Positions 23,591 through 31,590 of a stretch of 64,000 nt of DNA are shown here, piece after piece. Made by a program: the position numbers and the translations under genes. The notes beneath the pieces were generated by a model. The model searched no databases. It was not told where the DNA came from and saw nothing but the letters and a program-made list of their open reading frames with translations. The DNA lies in contig NZ_MJAH01000004.1 of NCBI RefSeq assembly GCF_001746295.1, positions 504,486 to 568,485 of the forward strand, written 5' to 3'. The number at the start of each line of letters is the position of its first letter. Position 1 is the stretch's first letter. Source of the DNA: Streptomyces sp. LUP47B (GTDB taxonomy: Bacteria > Actinomycetota > Actinomycetes > Streptomycetales > Streptomycetaceae).

Positions 23591-24994
23591 TCAGTACTTC
23601 CAGCGGTACGCCGCCGCGATCTGCTCGTCGTCCAGCTCGGCCACGGAATCGCTCTCTCCGAAGCGCACGGCGACCACGGCGTCGGCGAGGACCGGGCCCA
23701 GCGCGGCCCGCAGCTGTTCGTCGGCGCCGAACGCCCTGACCGCCTGGGAGAGGGAGGTCGGCAGCCGGCGCACGCCCAGGGCGGTGGCCCGGTCGGCGGC
23801 GAGCAGGGCCGGATCGCCGGTGATCTCCCTGGGGAGCGGCATGGCCGAGGTCAGACCGTCGAGCCCGGCGGCGATCAGACCGGTGAACGCGAGATACGGG
23901 TTCGCGGCCAGGTCGACCGGCTTCAGCTCCAGGTTCGCGGCCCGGCCGGTCCGGCCCGCCGTGCCGGTGACGATCCGGACGGCTGCCTCCCGGGTTTCGC
24001 GGCCCCAGGCGGTGAACACGCCCGCCCACTGGGAGGGTTTGAGACGCAGATAGCTGGCCGGGCTCGGCGCGGTCAGCGCCGTGAGCGCGTGCAGATGGGC
24101 GAGGACGCCCGCGATGAACGACTCGGCCTCGGGCGTCATGCCGTACCGGCCCTTGCCGCCCGAGTGCAGGTTCACGCCCTCGCGCCAGGCGGAGAGATGG
24201 AGATGGCCGCCGTTGCCGACGCCCTCCGCGAAGACCGCGGGAGCGAAGGAGACGACCAGCCCGTGCCGCTGGGACACCGCCCGGATCGTCTGCCGTACGA
24301 GGACGCTGACGTCGGCCGCCGCCACCGGGTCCAGGGCAGCCGTCGAGATCTCGAACTGCCCGGCGGCGTACTCGGGATGGAGCTGCTCGACCTCGATGTC
24401 CTGCTCGTCGCAGGCCGCCAGCAGGTCGGCCGCGTAGTCGCCGAGCTCGACCTGCCGGGTGGCGCCGTACGCCGGTCCCGACACGGCGGGCACGAAGTCT
24501 CCGTCCGCCGCCGGGCCCCGGCCCACCGCCCACTCGATCTCGACGCCGGCCTTGAAGGTGATGCCGTGCCGCTCGGCGGCCTCGGTGACGATCCGCCTGA
24601 GGGCCGTGCGGGAGCAGCCCGGGTGCCGCTCGCCCTCCTGCGTGATCCGGTCGACCGGCGCCCAGGCCCAGCCGGGCTGCCCGGCCAGCGCCACCAGCCG
24701 GTCGAGGTCGGGATAGAGGCGCAGATCGCCGTCGGGGGAGCCGAGGGTGTCGGTCGTGACGATGGAGTCGTTCGCCAGGAACGTGTCGAACACCGGCGAC
24801 ATGCCCACGCCCCAGGCCGCGGCGGAGGCCAGCTTCGCCGTCGGGATCGTCTTCACCCGGCAGATGCCCGCGGTGTCGACGTAGGCCAGGACCACGCCGC
24901 GTACGCCCTTCTCGGCCAGCTCGTCGCTCAGTTCGGTGGCCCGGTCCACGTCACCGGGTCGGCCGCCGGGAACGGGGTCGGCAAGGGTGGTCAT
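23591..24994 (-). CDS. Glutamine-synthetase-like ligase (FluG C-terminal/GlnA-type)
   Basis: 467 aa GS-fold protein; ATG with GGAGGACGT directly upstream. The N-terminal beta-grasp (VRGVVLAYVDTAGICRVKTIP) and catalytic blocks VEIEWAV, HPEYAAGQFEIS, NGGHLHLS and NLELKPVDLAANPYLAF are present. The last block normally carries Arg residues in an RxExR arrangement; here it reads NLELK, so the ammonia or glutamate pocket differs from true glutamine synthetase. It is more likely a gamma-glutamyl ligase for another amine. Streptomyces GlnA3 and GlnA4 (polyamine and ethanolamine) are precedents, but I cannot say which applies. Confidence 0.82.
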   Translation of the reverse strand: MTTLADPVPGGRPGDVDRATELSDELAEKGVRGVVLAYVDTAGICRVKTIPTAKLASAAAWGVGMSPVFDTFLANDSIVTTDTLGSPDGDLRLYPDLDRLVALAGQPGWAWAPVDRITQEGERHPGCSRTALRRIVTEAAERHGITFKAGVEIEWAVGRGPAADGDFVPAVSGPAYGATRQVELGDYAADLLAACDEQDIEVEQLHPEYAAGQFEISTAALDPVAAADVSVLVRQTIRAVSQRHGLVVSFAPAVFAEGVGNGGHLHLSAWREGVNLHSGGKGRYGMTPEAESFIAGVLAHLHALTALTAPSPASYLRLKPSQWAGVFTAWGRETREAAVRIVTGTAGRTGRAANLELKPVDLAANPYLAFTGLIAAGLDGLTSAMPLPREITGDPALLAADRATALGVRRLPTSLSQAVRAFGADEQLRAALGPVLADAVVAVRFGESDSVAELDDEQIAAAYRWKY

Positions 24995-25033
24995 ACGTCC
25001 TCCACGACGGGCTCGGCCGGATCGGATCCCGCG

Positions 25034-25846
25034 TCAGGGTTTCACGGCCACTCCGCCGAACTGCGGTACCACGACCGGGGAGTCGGACTCGGCACGCCAC
25101 TGCGAGCAGGAGACCAGGCCCGGTTCGAGGAGGTCGAGTCCCTCGAAGAACATGGCGATGTCGTCGCCGCTGCGGGCCGTGATCGGCGGAGTGGCGTTCT
25201 CGTTCCAGAACTTCATGGCCGGGATCTGGCCCTCGCCGCCGAGATCGGCGTCGAACGTGGGGTGCGTCAGGGCCAGATGGCTGCCGGCGGGCATCGCGGC
25301 CATGACCTCCCGCGCGATCCGCCGGGCCTCCTCGGTGTCGAGGACGAAGTTGAGGATGCCGAGCATCATCACCGCGACCGGCTTGCTCAGGTCCAGGGTG
25401 TGCGCGGCGCGTTCGAGGATCGCGGCCGGGTCGTGGACGTCGGCGTCGATGTAGTCCGTGATGCCCTCGGGGGTGCTGGTCAGCAGGGTGCGGGCGTGGA
25501 CCAGCACGATCGGGTCGTTGTCCACGTAGACGATCCGCGCGTCGGGGGCGATGCGCTGGGCGATCTCGTGGGTGTTGTCCACCGTGGGCAGCCCGGTGCC
25601 GATGTCGAGGAACTGCCGTATGCCCTGCTCCTCGGTGAGGAAGCGCACCGAGCGGCCCAGGAACCAGCGGTCCGCGCGGGCGACCTCCTGGATGATCGGG
25701 AACATCCCGGCGACATGATCGCCGACCCGCTGGTCGACCTCGTAGTTGTCCTTGCCGCCGATCCAGTAGTTCCACACGCGCGCGTTGTGCGCCACACCTG
25801 TGTTCAGCCTCGCCGACGCACCCGACGGGGTGTGGCTCTCGCTCAC
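25034..25846 (-). CDS. SAM-dependent methyltransferase, Methyltransf_19 (DUF574) family
   Basis: 270 aa from the GTG at 25846, which has AAGGAG 7 nt upstream. Family markers are ARVWNYWIGGKDNYEVDQ near the N-terminus, the SAM loop FLDIGTGLPTVDNTHEIAQ, the YVDNDPIVLVHA strand and the C-terminal GLDLLEPGLVSCSQWR. These proteins are strongly expanded in Streptomyces; their substrates are unknown. A paralogue lies at 35500-36294. It precedes the GS-like gene on the same strand by 39 bp, but shared function is not implied. Confidence 0.88.
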   Translation of the reverse strand: MSESHTPSGASARLNTGVAHNARVWNYWIGGKDNYEVDQRVGDHVAGMFPIIQEVARADRWFLGRSVRFLTEEQGIRQFLDIGTGLPTVDNTHEIAQRIAPDARIVYVDNDPIVLVHARTLLTSTPEGITDYIDADVHDPAAILERAAHTLDLSKPVAVMMLGILNFVLDTEEARRIAREVMAAMPAGSHLALTHPTFDADLGGEGQIPAMKFWNENATPPITARSGDDIAMFFEGLDLLEPGLVSCSQWRAESDSPVVVPQFGGVAVKP

Positions 25847-25949
25847 GACTGTGCTCCTTCTCGTGCCTGCGGCCGTTGCCGCCATTGTGCCGCCCGATGA
25901 TCAGCTTGTCCCGGAAACGGCGACTCGAACGCCCCCTCCGACGGCCGAC

Positions 25950-26651
25950 TCAGCGCTCCCGCCCCGCGTGCCCGTTCTGCCAGGCCCAGGCCGCGATCTC
26001 CACGCGGTTCCGTGCGGCCAGTTTGAGCTGGACGCTGGAGAGGTGGGTCTTGACCGTGGAGAGGGAGACGTACAGCTCGGCGGCGATCTCGGCATTCGTA
26101 CGGCCGAGGGCGACCCGGCGGACCACGTCGAGCTCACGGTCCGTCAGGGGCTCGGTGACCGGAGCGGGGCGGGGCGCGCTGACCGGCTCCGGCGCCGGGT
26201 CCGCCGTGACGTGCCGGAGCAGGCGGACGGTGACCGAGGGGGAGACCAGTGAGTCGCCGGCCGCGGCGGCCCGGACCGCCTCGGCGAGGAGCGTGGGCCC
26301 GGAGTCCTTCAGCAGGAACCCGCAGGCACCGCCGCGCAGCGCGCCGTAGACGTACTCGTCGAGATCGAAGGTGGTGACCACGACCACGCGCAACGGATCG
26401 GTGACGTCGGGCCCCGCCAGCAGCCGCGTCGCCTCCAGTCCGTCGAGCTTCGGCATCCGGATGTCCAGCAGACACACGTCGGGCCGCACCTCCCTGGCCA
26501 GCCGCACCGCTGTCTCCCCGTCGGCGGCCTCGGCGACCACGGTGATGTCCGGCTGCGCGTCCAGGAAGAAACGGAAACCGGTACGGACCATGTCCTGGTC
26601 GTCGGCGATCAGCACGCGGATGGGCGCTGTCGGCGGGGTGGGGCTCGTCAT
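25950..26651 (-). CDS. NarL/LuxR-type response regulator
   Basis: 233 aa. Receiver domain with acidic pair ADDQD (Asp17, Asp18), phosphoacceptor Asp63 (LLDIRMP), conserved Thr (VVTTFD) and Lys (FLLKDSG). The LuxR helix-turn-helix LTDRELDVVRRVALGRTNAEI occupies about residues 165-225. It is divergent from its probable histidine kinase at 26853, with 201 bp between them, an unusual arrangement as such pairs are normally co-directional. Its target genes are unknown. Confidence 0.9.
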   Translation of the reverse strand: MTSPTPPTAPIRVLIADDQDMVRTGFRFFLDAQPDITVVAEAADGETAVRLAREVRPDVCLLDIRMPKLDGLEATRLLAGPDVTDPLRVVVVTTFDLDEYVYGALRGGACGFLLKDSGPTLLAEAVRAAAAGDSLVSPSVTVRLLRHVTADPAPEPVSAPRPAPVTEPLTDRELDVVRRVALGRTNAEIAAELYVSLSTVKTHLSSVQLKLAARNRVEIAAWAWQNGHAGRER

Positions 26652-26759
26652 GGGGCGATCATGCCTCAGGGAGCGGAAGGGGCGGAGCGGCTGTGGATGG
26701 GGGCGGTCCCTGGCGGGGGAAGTGACTCCACTCTCACCCGCGGACCCCTGCGCCCGCCT

Positions 26760-26816
26760 CGGCCGAACGGCCATGGTCTCCGGGCCCGGCACGGCGGCGC
26801 CTCGACCGTTCGGCCG
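26760..26816. promoter_or_regulatory. Inverted repeat between divergent two-component genes
   Basis: Two perfectly complementary 11-nt arms, CGGCCGAACGG (26760-26770) and CCGTTCGGCCG (26806-26816), are separated by 35 nt. They could be paired binding sites for the response regulator, which would explain a divergent layout, or an mRNA hairpin in the kinase leader. Confidence 0.35.
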
Positions 26817-26852
26817 ATCCCGTGCGCGGCGGCCGCACATACGGTGAGCGGC

Positions 26853-27998
26853 ATGAAGTCCGTATCTGTCCGGGGCTGCGCGGGCGGCGCCGGTGTCGGC
26901 GCGCTGTTCGCGGCCGTGTTCGTCGACGTGGCCTACTCGAGCGGGGGTGACGGTCCCTCCTGGCCTCCGGCCGCGACCCTGCTGCTCGGCGGCGTCGCCG
27001 TGCTGTGGCCGGCCGCCCGGCACCCCCGGTGGCTCACCCCACAGCTGCGCACCACCGTGCCGGCCGTCGCCTCCCTGGTCTGCACGGTGGACTCGGTGGC
27101 GCGCTCGGGCGCCCTGTTCGGTCCGGGCGAGCTGGCGATCCTGCTGTGCCTGCTGTTCGTCGCCGTGCGGCACTGCCCGCGCCACTGGGTCGTGGCCTGT
27201 GCCGCGCTCGACGGGTGCGCCGTGCTGGCGCTTCCGGTACGGCCCTTTCTGGGCGAGCTGGACACCATGCTGGGGTTCATGCTGATCGGGCTCCTCCTGG
27301 TCGGCCTCACGATCGCGTTCGCGGCGTACCTGCGCTCGCAGGACTACCGGCGGACCGTCGCCGTCGGCGAGACCCGGCGGGCCGAACGCCTGGCCATCGC
27401 CGCCGACCTGCACGACTTCGTGGCCCACCATGTGACCGGCATCCTGGTGCAGACCCAGGTGGCCCGCATGATGGCGGACACCGGCACCGAGGAACTCGAC
27501 CCCGTCCTCGCGGGTATCGAGCGTGCCGCGACCGAGGCGCTGGCGTCGATCCGCCGCACGGTCGGCGTCCTGCGCGACACCGACGACGCGGCCGACCGCC
27601 GTCCGGTGGGCGACCTCGCGGGTGTCGCCGATCTCATCGAGGGCTTCGCGAGCCCCGTCCAGAGGGCCACCCTGCAGCGCGAGACCGCGGTGCCCGACGA
27701 CCTTCCGCACGAGGTGCAGGCGGCCGCCTTCCGGGTGGTGCAGGAGGCCCTGACCAACGTACGGCGGCACGCGGGCGACGCCACCCAGGTCACCGTCGGG
27801 CTGCGCTACGACCGGGCCCGCCTCCAGGTGTCCGTGTCCGACGACGGGCGCGGCGGCAGCCAGTTGCCCGCGGCGGCGCACGGGGGCGGCTTCGGTCTCG
27901 TCGGCCTGAAGGAGCGAGTGACCGCACTCGGCGGGGAACTGCACGCGGGGCCGCGGGCGGAGTACGGGTGGGAGGTGCGGGCGGACTTTCCCGGGTGA
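26853..27998 (+). CDS. Sensor histidine kinase, HisKA_3 type
   Basis: 381 aa. Four to five membrane segments fill the first ~165 residues (GGAGVGALFAAVFVDVAY; ELAILLCLLFVAV; DTMLGFMLIGLLLVGLTIAF). The dimerisation/phosphoacceptor helix AERLAIAADLHDFVAHHVTG carries the His in LHD. The HATPase domain has VVQEALTNVRRHA (N box), SVSDDGRGG (G1) and GGFGLVGLKERV (G2). There is almost no extracytoplasmic loop, so it probably senses the membrane or an internal signal. The partner is the divergent response regulator at 25950. Confidence 0.9.
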   Translation: MKSVSVRGCAGGAGVGALFAAVFVDVAYSSGGDGPSWPPAATLLLGGVAVLWPAARHPRWLTPQLRTTVPAVASLVCTVDSVARSGALFGPGELAILLCLLFVAVRHCPRHWVVACAALDGCAVLALPVRPFLGELDTMLGFMLIGLLLVGLTIAFAAYLRSQDYRRTVAVGETRRAERLAIAADLHDFVAHHVTGILVQTQVARMMADTGTEELDPVLAGIERAATEALASIRRTVGVLRDTDDAADRRPVGDLAGVADLIEGFASPVQRATLQRETAVPDDLPHEVQAAAFRVVQEALTNVRRHAGDATQVTVGLRYDRARLQVSVSDDGRGGSQLPAAAHGGGFGLVGLKERVTALGGELHAGPRAEYGWEVRADFPG

Positions 27999-28009
27999 CG
28001 TGGCGGCCT

Positions 28010-28510
28010 TTCCGGGGTGGTGCGGGTGGGCTGTCCTGGGGTTGTGGCGGTCGCGGGTGACGCGCGGTCGACCCGTCCGACGTGGCCACCGTCGGGACCA
28101 GCGGTGCTTCCTGGGGTGTCGGGCGGTGGTCTGTCCCCGGGGGCCTTTCTGGGCTGCTGCCGGGTGGGCTGTCGCGGGCGGGGTCGGGATCTTTTCGGGT
28201 GGCGCAGGTGGTCTGCCGCGGGGGGCGCGGTCGAGCCGTGTGACGAGGCCGCCGTGGAGACCAGCGGTGCTTTCCGGGTGGCGGGCGGTGGTCTGTCCCC
28301 GGGGCGTGGGGGCCTTTGTGGGCTGCTGCGGGTGCTCTCGCGGGCGGGGTCGGGGTCATTTCGGGTGGCGCAGGTGGTCTGCCGCGGGGGCGCGCGGTCG
28401 AGCCGTGTGACGAGGCCGCCGTGGAGACCAGCGGTGCTTTCCGGGTGGCGGGCGGTGGTCTGTCCCCGGGGCGTAGGGGCTTTTCCAAGTTGCTGCGGCG
28501 GGCTGGCGCA
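28010..28510. repeat. Intergenic ~165-bp direct tandem repeats (two full, two partial copies)
   Basis: The 623-bp gap between the histidine kinase and the XRE regulator is filled by a repeated unit. Full copies begin at 28064 and 28227 (spacing 163 bp); a third copy begins at 28394 (spacing 167) and decays after about 28510; a fragment of another precedes at 28010-28063. Copies 2 and 3 are identical over the first ~81 nt. A shared motif is GGTCTGTCCCCGGGG. Reading frames through it on either strand are low-complexity and unsupported by ribosome sites. Function unknown; it could be a decayed mobile repeat, a recombination-amplified leader or a protein-binding array. Confidence 0.75.
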
Positions 28511-28621
28511 AGGTGGCGTGGTGGTCCGGTGTGAGGCGATGCGGTGCCGAGTGACGCGGGCGGTCTTTCCCGGGTGAGGGGACGGGTTGTTCAATGGGGC
28601 TGCACAGGAGAGGAGCCGTCC

Positions 28622-29236
28622 GTGTCCCCTGCCCCCGTGCCGCCGGTCGGCGCACGCATCCGGCAGGCGCGTCTGGAGCGCGGCCTGGGCCTGCGCGCCC
28701 TGGCCCGCGAGGTCGGCGTCTCCGCGAGCCTGGTCTCCCAGATAGAGACCGGGAAGAGCCAGCCCTCGGTCAGCACCCTGTACGCCATCACCACCGCTCT
28801 CGGTATCTCCGTCGAATCCCTCTTCGAAGTGCGGGAGACCGCCGCCGTCGTGCACGCTCTGGCGGCCTTCGCGGCCGACCCCGGCCGACGTATCGGTCCC
28901 CTGGTCACACCCGGTGAGCGTGACGTGCTGGAACTGGACTCCGGCGTCGTGTGGGAGCGGCTCGGGCACGTCCCCGGCACGGACGTCGACTTCCTGCTCG
29001 TCACCTACCGGCCCGGCGGCTCCTCCTCCGGTTCGGGCGGCCTGATGCGGCACGCGGGCACGGAGTACGGCTATCTGACCTCCGGCGAACTCGTCCTCAC
29101 CCTCGGCTTCGACGAGCAGGTCCTGCACCCCGGTGACGCCGTCAGCTTCGAGTCCACGACCCCCCACCGTTACCGCAACGACGGCGAGGAACCGGCCGTG
29201 GGCGTCTGGTTCGTGTCGAGCCAAACCGTTCAGTGA
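28622..29236 (+). CDS. XRE-family regulator with C-terminal cupin sensor domain
   Basis: 204 aa, GTG start at 28622 with AGGAGAGGAG just upstream. The helix-turn-helix spans about residues 8-62 (LGLRALAREVGVSASLVSQIE), and a cupin ligand domain about 105-200 (HAGTEYGYLTSGELVLTL; HPGDAVSFESTTPHRYRN). XRE-cupin proteins usually sense a small catabolic substrate. It heads a same-strand run of six enzyme genes ending at 35482 and is the likely pathway regulator. Confidence 0.88.
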   Translation: MSPAPVPPVGARIRQARLERGLGLRALAREVGVSASLVSQIETGKSQPSVSTLYAITTALGISVESLFEVRETAAVVHALAAFAADPGRRIGPLVTPGERDVLELDSGVVWERLGHVPGTDVDFLLVTYRPGGSSSGSGGLMRHAGTEYGYLTSGELVLTLGFDEQVLHPGDAVSFESTTPHRYRNDGEEPAVGVWFVSSQTVQ

Positions 29237-29288
29237 CGCTTGACACTCCTCGCGGACGGTCGTTGACTCGACGGTGGGGGTGGTCGCG

Positions 29289-30626
29289 ATGGCGATCCGC
29301 ACTTACGGCCCCAATGCCGTCGACTGGGAAGAGCGCGTCGACCTGGACCGGCTGCGCAGACAGCGTCTGGCCCGGCTCCACGACACACTGAACCGCTCCG
29401 AACTGGGAGCCGTGCTCAGCTTCGACTTCGCCAACATCCGCTACATGACCGCCACCCACATCGGCACCTGGGCGATGGACAAGCTGATCCGCTTCGCCCT
29501 GCTGGTCCGCGGCGGCGAACCGATCGTCTGGGACTTCGGCTCCGCGGCCCGCCACCACCAGCTCTACAACCCGTGGCTCGACCACAGCGACGGCAAGGGC
29601 GGCCCGCCCACCGGAGCCCGCGCGGGCATCTCCACTCTGCGGGGCGCCTTCCACCCGGACGCCGGCATCGCCGAGGACGTCGCCGCGAAGATCGCCACCG
29701 AGCTCCGCGCCCACGGTCTCGCCGGCGAACCGCTCGGCATCGACGTCGCCGAGATGCCGGTCCTGGCCGCCCTGCGCGCCGAGGGCATCGACGTCGTCGA
29801 CGGGCAGCAGGTCTTCCTGGAGGCCCGCCGCATCAAGACCGGCGACGAGATCTCCCTGCTCGCCCAGGCCTGCGCGATGGTCGACGCGGCCTACGAGGAG
29901 CTGTACGGCTACCTCCGCCCAGGAGTCCGCGAGAACGAGTGCGTCGGACTGGTCAGCAAAGTCCTCTACGACCTCGGCAGCGAGTACGTCGAAGGTGTCA
30001 ACGCCATCTCCGGGGAACGCTGTTCACCCCACCCGCATGTCTACAGCGACCGCCTGATCCGGCCCGGGGACCCCGCCTTCTTCGACATCCTGCACAGCCA
30101 CCTCGGCTACCGCACCTGCTACTACCGCACCTTCGCCGTGGGCAGCGCCTCCCGTGCCCAGCGCGACGCCTACGTCCGCTGCCGTGCCTACATGGACGAG
30201 GCGATCTCCCTGGTCCGGCCGGGCGCCACCACCGCCGACGTCGTGCGGGTCTGGCCGCGTGCCGAGGAGTTCGGCTTCGCCGACGAGACCGCCGCGTTCG
30301 CCCTCCAGTACGGCCACGGGGTGGGCCTGTCGATCTGGGAGAAGCCCATCTTCAGCCGCCTGGTCTCCCTCGACCACCCCGAAGTCCTCGAGGAGGGCAT
30401 GGTGTTCGCCCTGGAGACCTACTGGCCCGCCGCCGACGGCTGGTCCGCCGCCCGGATCGAGGAGGAGCTGGTCGTCACCGCCGACGGCTGCGAGGTCATC
30501 ACCAAGTTCCCGGCCGAGGAGCTGCTGGTGGCCGGCCGCAAGTACTGGACGGTGGGCGGCGAGCTCAACACCGCCCGGGAGGCGCAGTCCCACCTGAACA
30601 CGGGAACCACCGATGGACACCGCTGA
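29289..30626 (+). CDS. M24-family (pita-bread fold) hydrolase with altered metal site
   Basis: 445 aa from ATG 29289 (GGGGGTGG upstream; a GTG at 29274 is the alternative). Creatinase/aminopeptidase P-like fold: an N-terminal domain (VLSFDFANIRYMTATHIG) and a C-terminal catalytic domain. Metal-ligand positions are partly present: Asp in AFFDILHSH, His in YGHGVGLS, Glu in FALETYWP, Glu in ARIEEELVV. The second Asp of the usual D-x10-D pair appears replaced in GYRTCYYRTF. So it may be a metal-poor or creatinase-like enzyme. It resembles the DddP branch in length and layout, but no DMSP role is supported. The next gene overlaps by 14 bp. Confidence 0.8.
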   Translation: MAIRTYGPNAVDWEERVDLDRLRRQRLARLHDTLNRSELGAVLSFDFANIRYMTATHIGTWAMDKLIRFALLVRGGEPIVWDFGSAARHHQLYNPWLDHSDGKGGPPTGARAGISTLRGAFHPDAGIAEDVAAKIATELRAHGLAGEPLGIDVAEMPVLAALRAEGIDVVDGQQVFLEARRIKTGDEISLLAQACAMVDAAYEELYGYLRPGVRENECVGLVSKVLYDLGSEYVEGVNAISGERCSPHPHVYSDRLIRPGDPAFFDILHSHLGYRTCYYRTFAVGSASRAQRDAYVRCRAYMDEAISLVRPGATTADVVRVWPRAEEFGFADETAAFALQYGHGVGLSIWEKPIFSRLVSLDHPEVLEEGMVFALETYWPAADGWSAARIEEELVVTADGCEVITKFPAEELLVAGRKYWTVGGELNTAREAQSHLNTGTTDGHR

Positions 30627-31590
30627 ACTCCTCGCGTCGTACGAGCAGATGGCCCTCATCCGCCGTACGGAGAAGGCAGCCCACGACCTGTTCCTCCAGG
30701 GCCTCGTCAAGGGCACCACCCACCTCGCCGCCGGTCACGAGGCGATCGCGGTCGGCGCGAGCGCCGCCCTGCGCGACGACGACTACGTCTTCGCGACCTA
30801 CCGCGGCCACCACCACGCGATGGCCCGGGGCGCCACCCCCGAGGAGTGCCTGGCCGAACTCATGAGCAGAGCAACGGGGTTGTGCAGGGCCAAGGGCGGA
30901 TCCATGCACCTCACCAAGGCCGACGCCAACATGCTCGGGTCCTACGCCATCGTCGGCGCCCACCTCCCGATGGCGGTCGGCGCCGCCTGGTCCGCCCGGC
31001 TGCGCGGTACCGGACAGCTCGCGGTCGCCTTCTTCGGGGACGGCGCCACCAACATCGGCTCCTTCCACGAGGCGCTGAACCTCGCCGCCGTATGGAAGCT
31101 GCCCGTGCTGTTCGTCTGCGAGAACAACCTGTACATGGAGTACACGCGGATCTCCGACGTCACGGCGGTGCCCCGGCCGGCCGCCGACCGGGCGCCCGCG
31201 TACGGCATCCCCGGTGAGGTCGTCGACGGCAACGACGTCGTCTCCGTCCAGGAGGCGGTGGCACGGCTGGCGCGGCGGGCCCGGGCCGGAGACGGGCCCG
31301 CCGTGCTGGAGGCCGAGACTTACCGCCACTTCGGACACAGCCGGGCCGACCCGGCGACCTACCGCCCGGCCGAGGAGGTCGAACGCTGGCTCAAGCACGA
31401 CCCGCTCGACATCGCACGCGGGCGGCTGATCGAGGCCGGGGTGCCCGAGGAGACGGTCACCGCCGCCGACGAGCGCGCACAGACAGTCGTACGGCAGGCG
31501 ATCGAGGCCGCGAAGAGCGCGCCGCCGCCGGATCCGCGGGAGGCGTTCACCGATGTGTGGGCGGACGGAGGTGCGGCATGGCGGACGTGA
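30613..31590 (+). CDS. TPP-dependent 2-oxoacid/acetoin dehydrogenase E1, alpha subunit
   Basis: 325 aa. The thiamine-diphosphate motif is complete: GDGATNIGSFHEALNLAAVWKL... ending CENN (GDG-x~26-NN). SRATGLCRAKGGSMHLTKAD and ETYRHFGHSRADP are typical of AcoA/PdhA-type E1 alpha. It starts inside the end of the M24 gene and overlaps E1 beta by 13 bp, so the subunits are tightly coupled. No lipoyl acyltransferase (E2) or lipoamide dehydrogenase (E3) lies in the operon, which raises the question of the acceptor. Confidence 0.9.
   Translation: MDTAELLASYEQMALIRRTEKAAHDLFLQGLVKGTTHLAAGHEAIAVGASAALRDDDYVFATYRGHHHAMARGATPEECLAELMSRATGLCRAKGGSMHLTKADANMLGSYAIVGAHLPMAVGAAWSARLRGTGQLAVAFFGDGATNIGSFHEALNLAAVWKLPVLFVCENNLYMEYTRISDVTAVPRPAADRAPAYGIPGEVVDGNDVVSVQEAVARLARRARAGDGPAVLEAETYRHFGHSRADPATYRPAEEVERWLKHDPLDIARGRLIEAGVPEETVTAADERAQTVVRQAIEAAKSAPPPDPREAFTDVWADGGAAWRT

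Noticed and set aside
27806..29302. Long minus-strand frame across the 28-kb repeats with repeated Pro/His/Arg-rich segments
   Set aside because: Low-complexity translation of non-coding tandem repeats, running through the antisense of two real genes; no ribosome site or family motif.
29289..30626. DMSP lyase (DddP) assignment for the M24-fold gene
   Set aside because: Layout and length are similar, but a metal aspartate is missing and no other DMSP gene is present.
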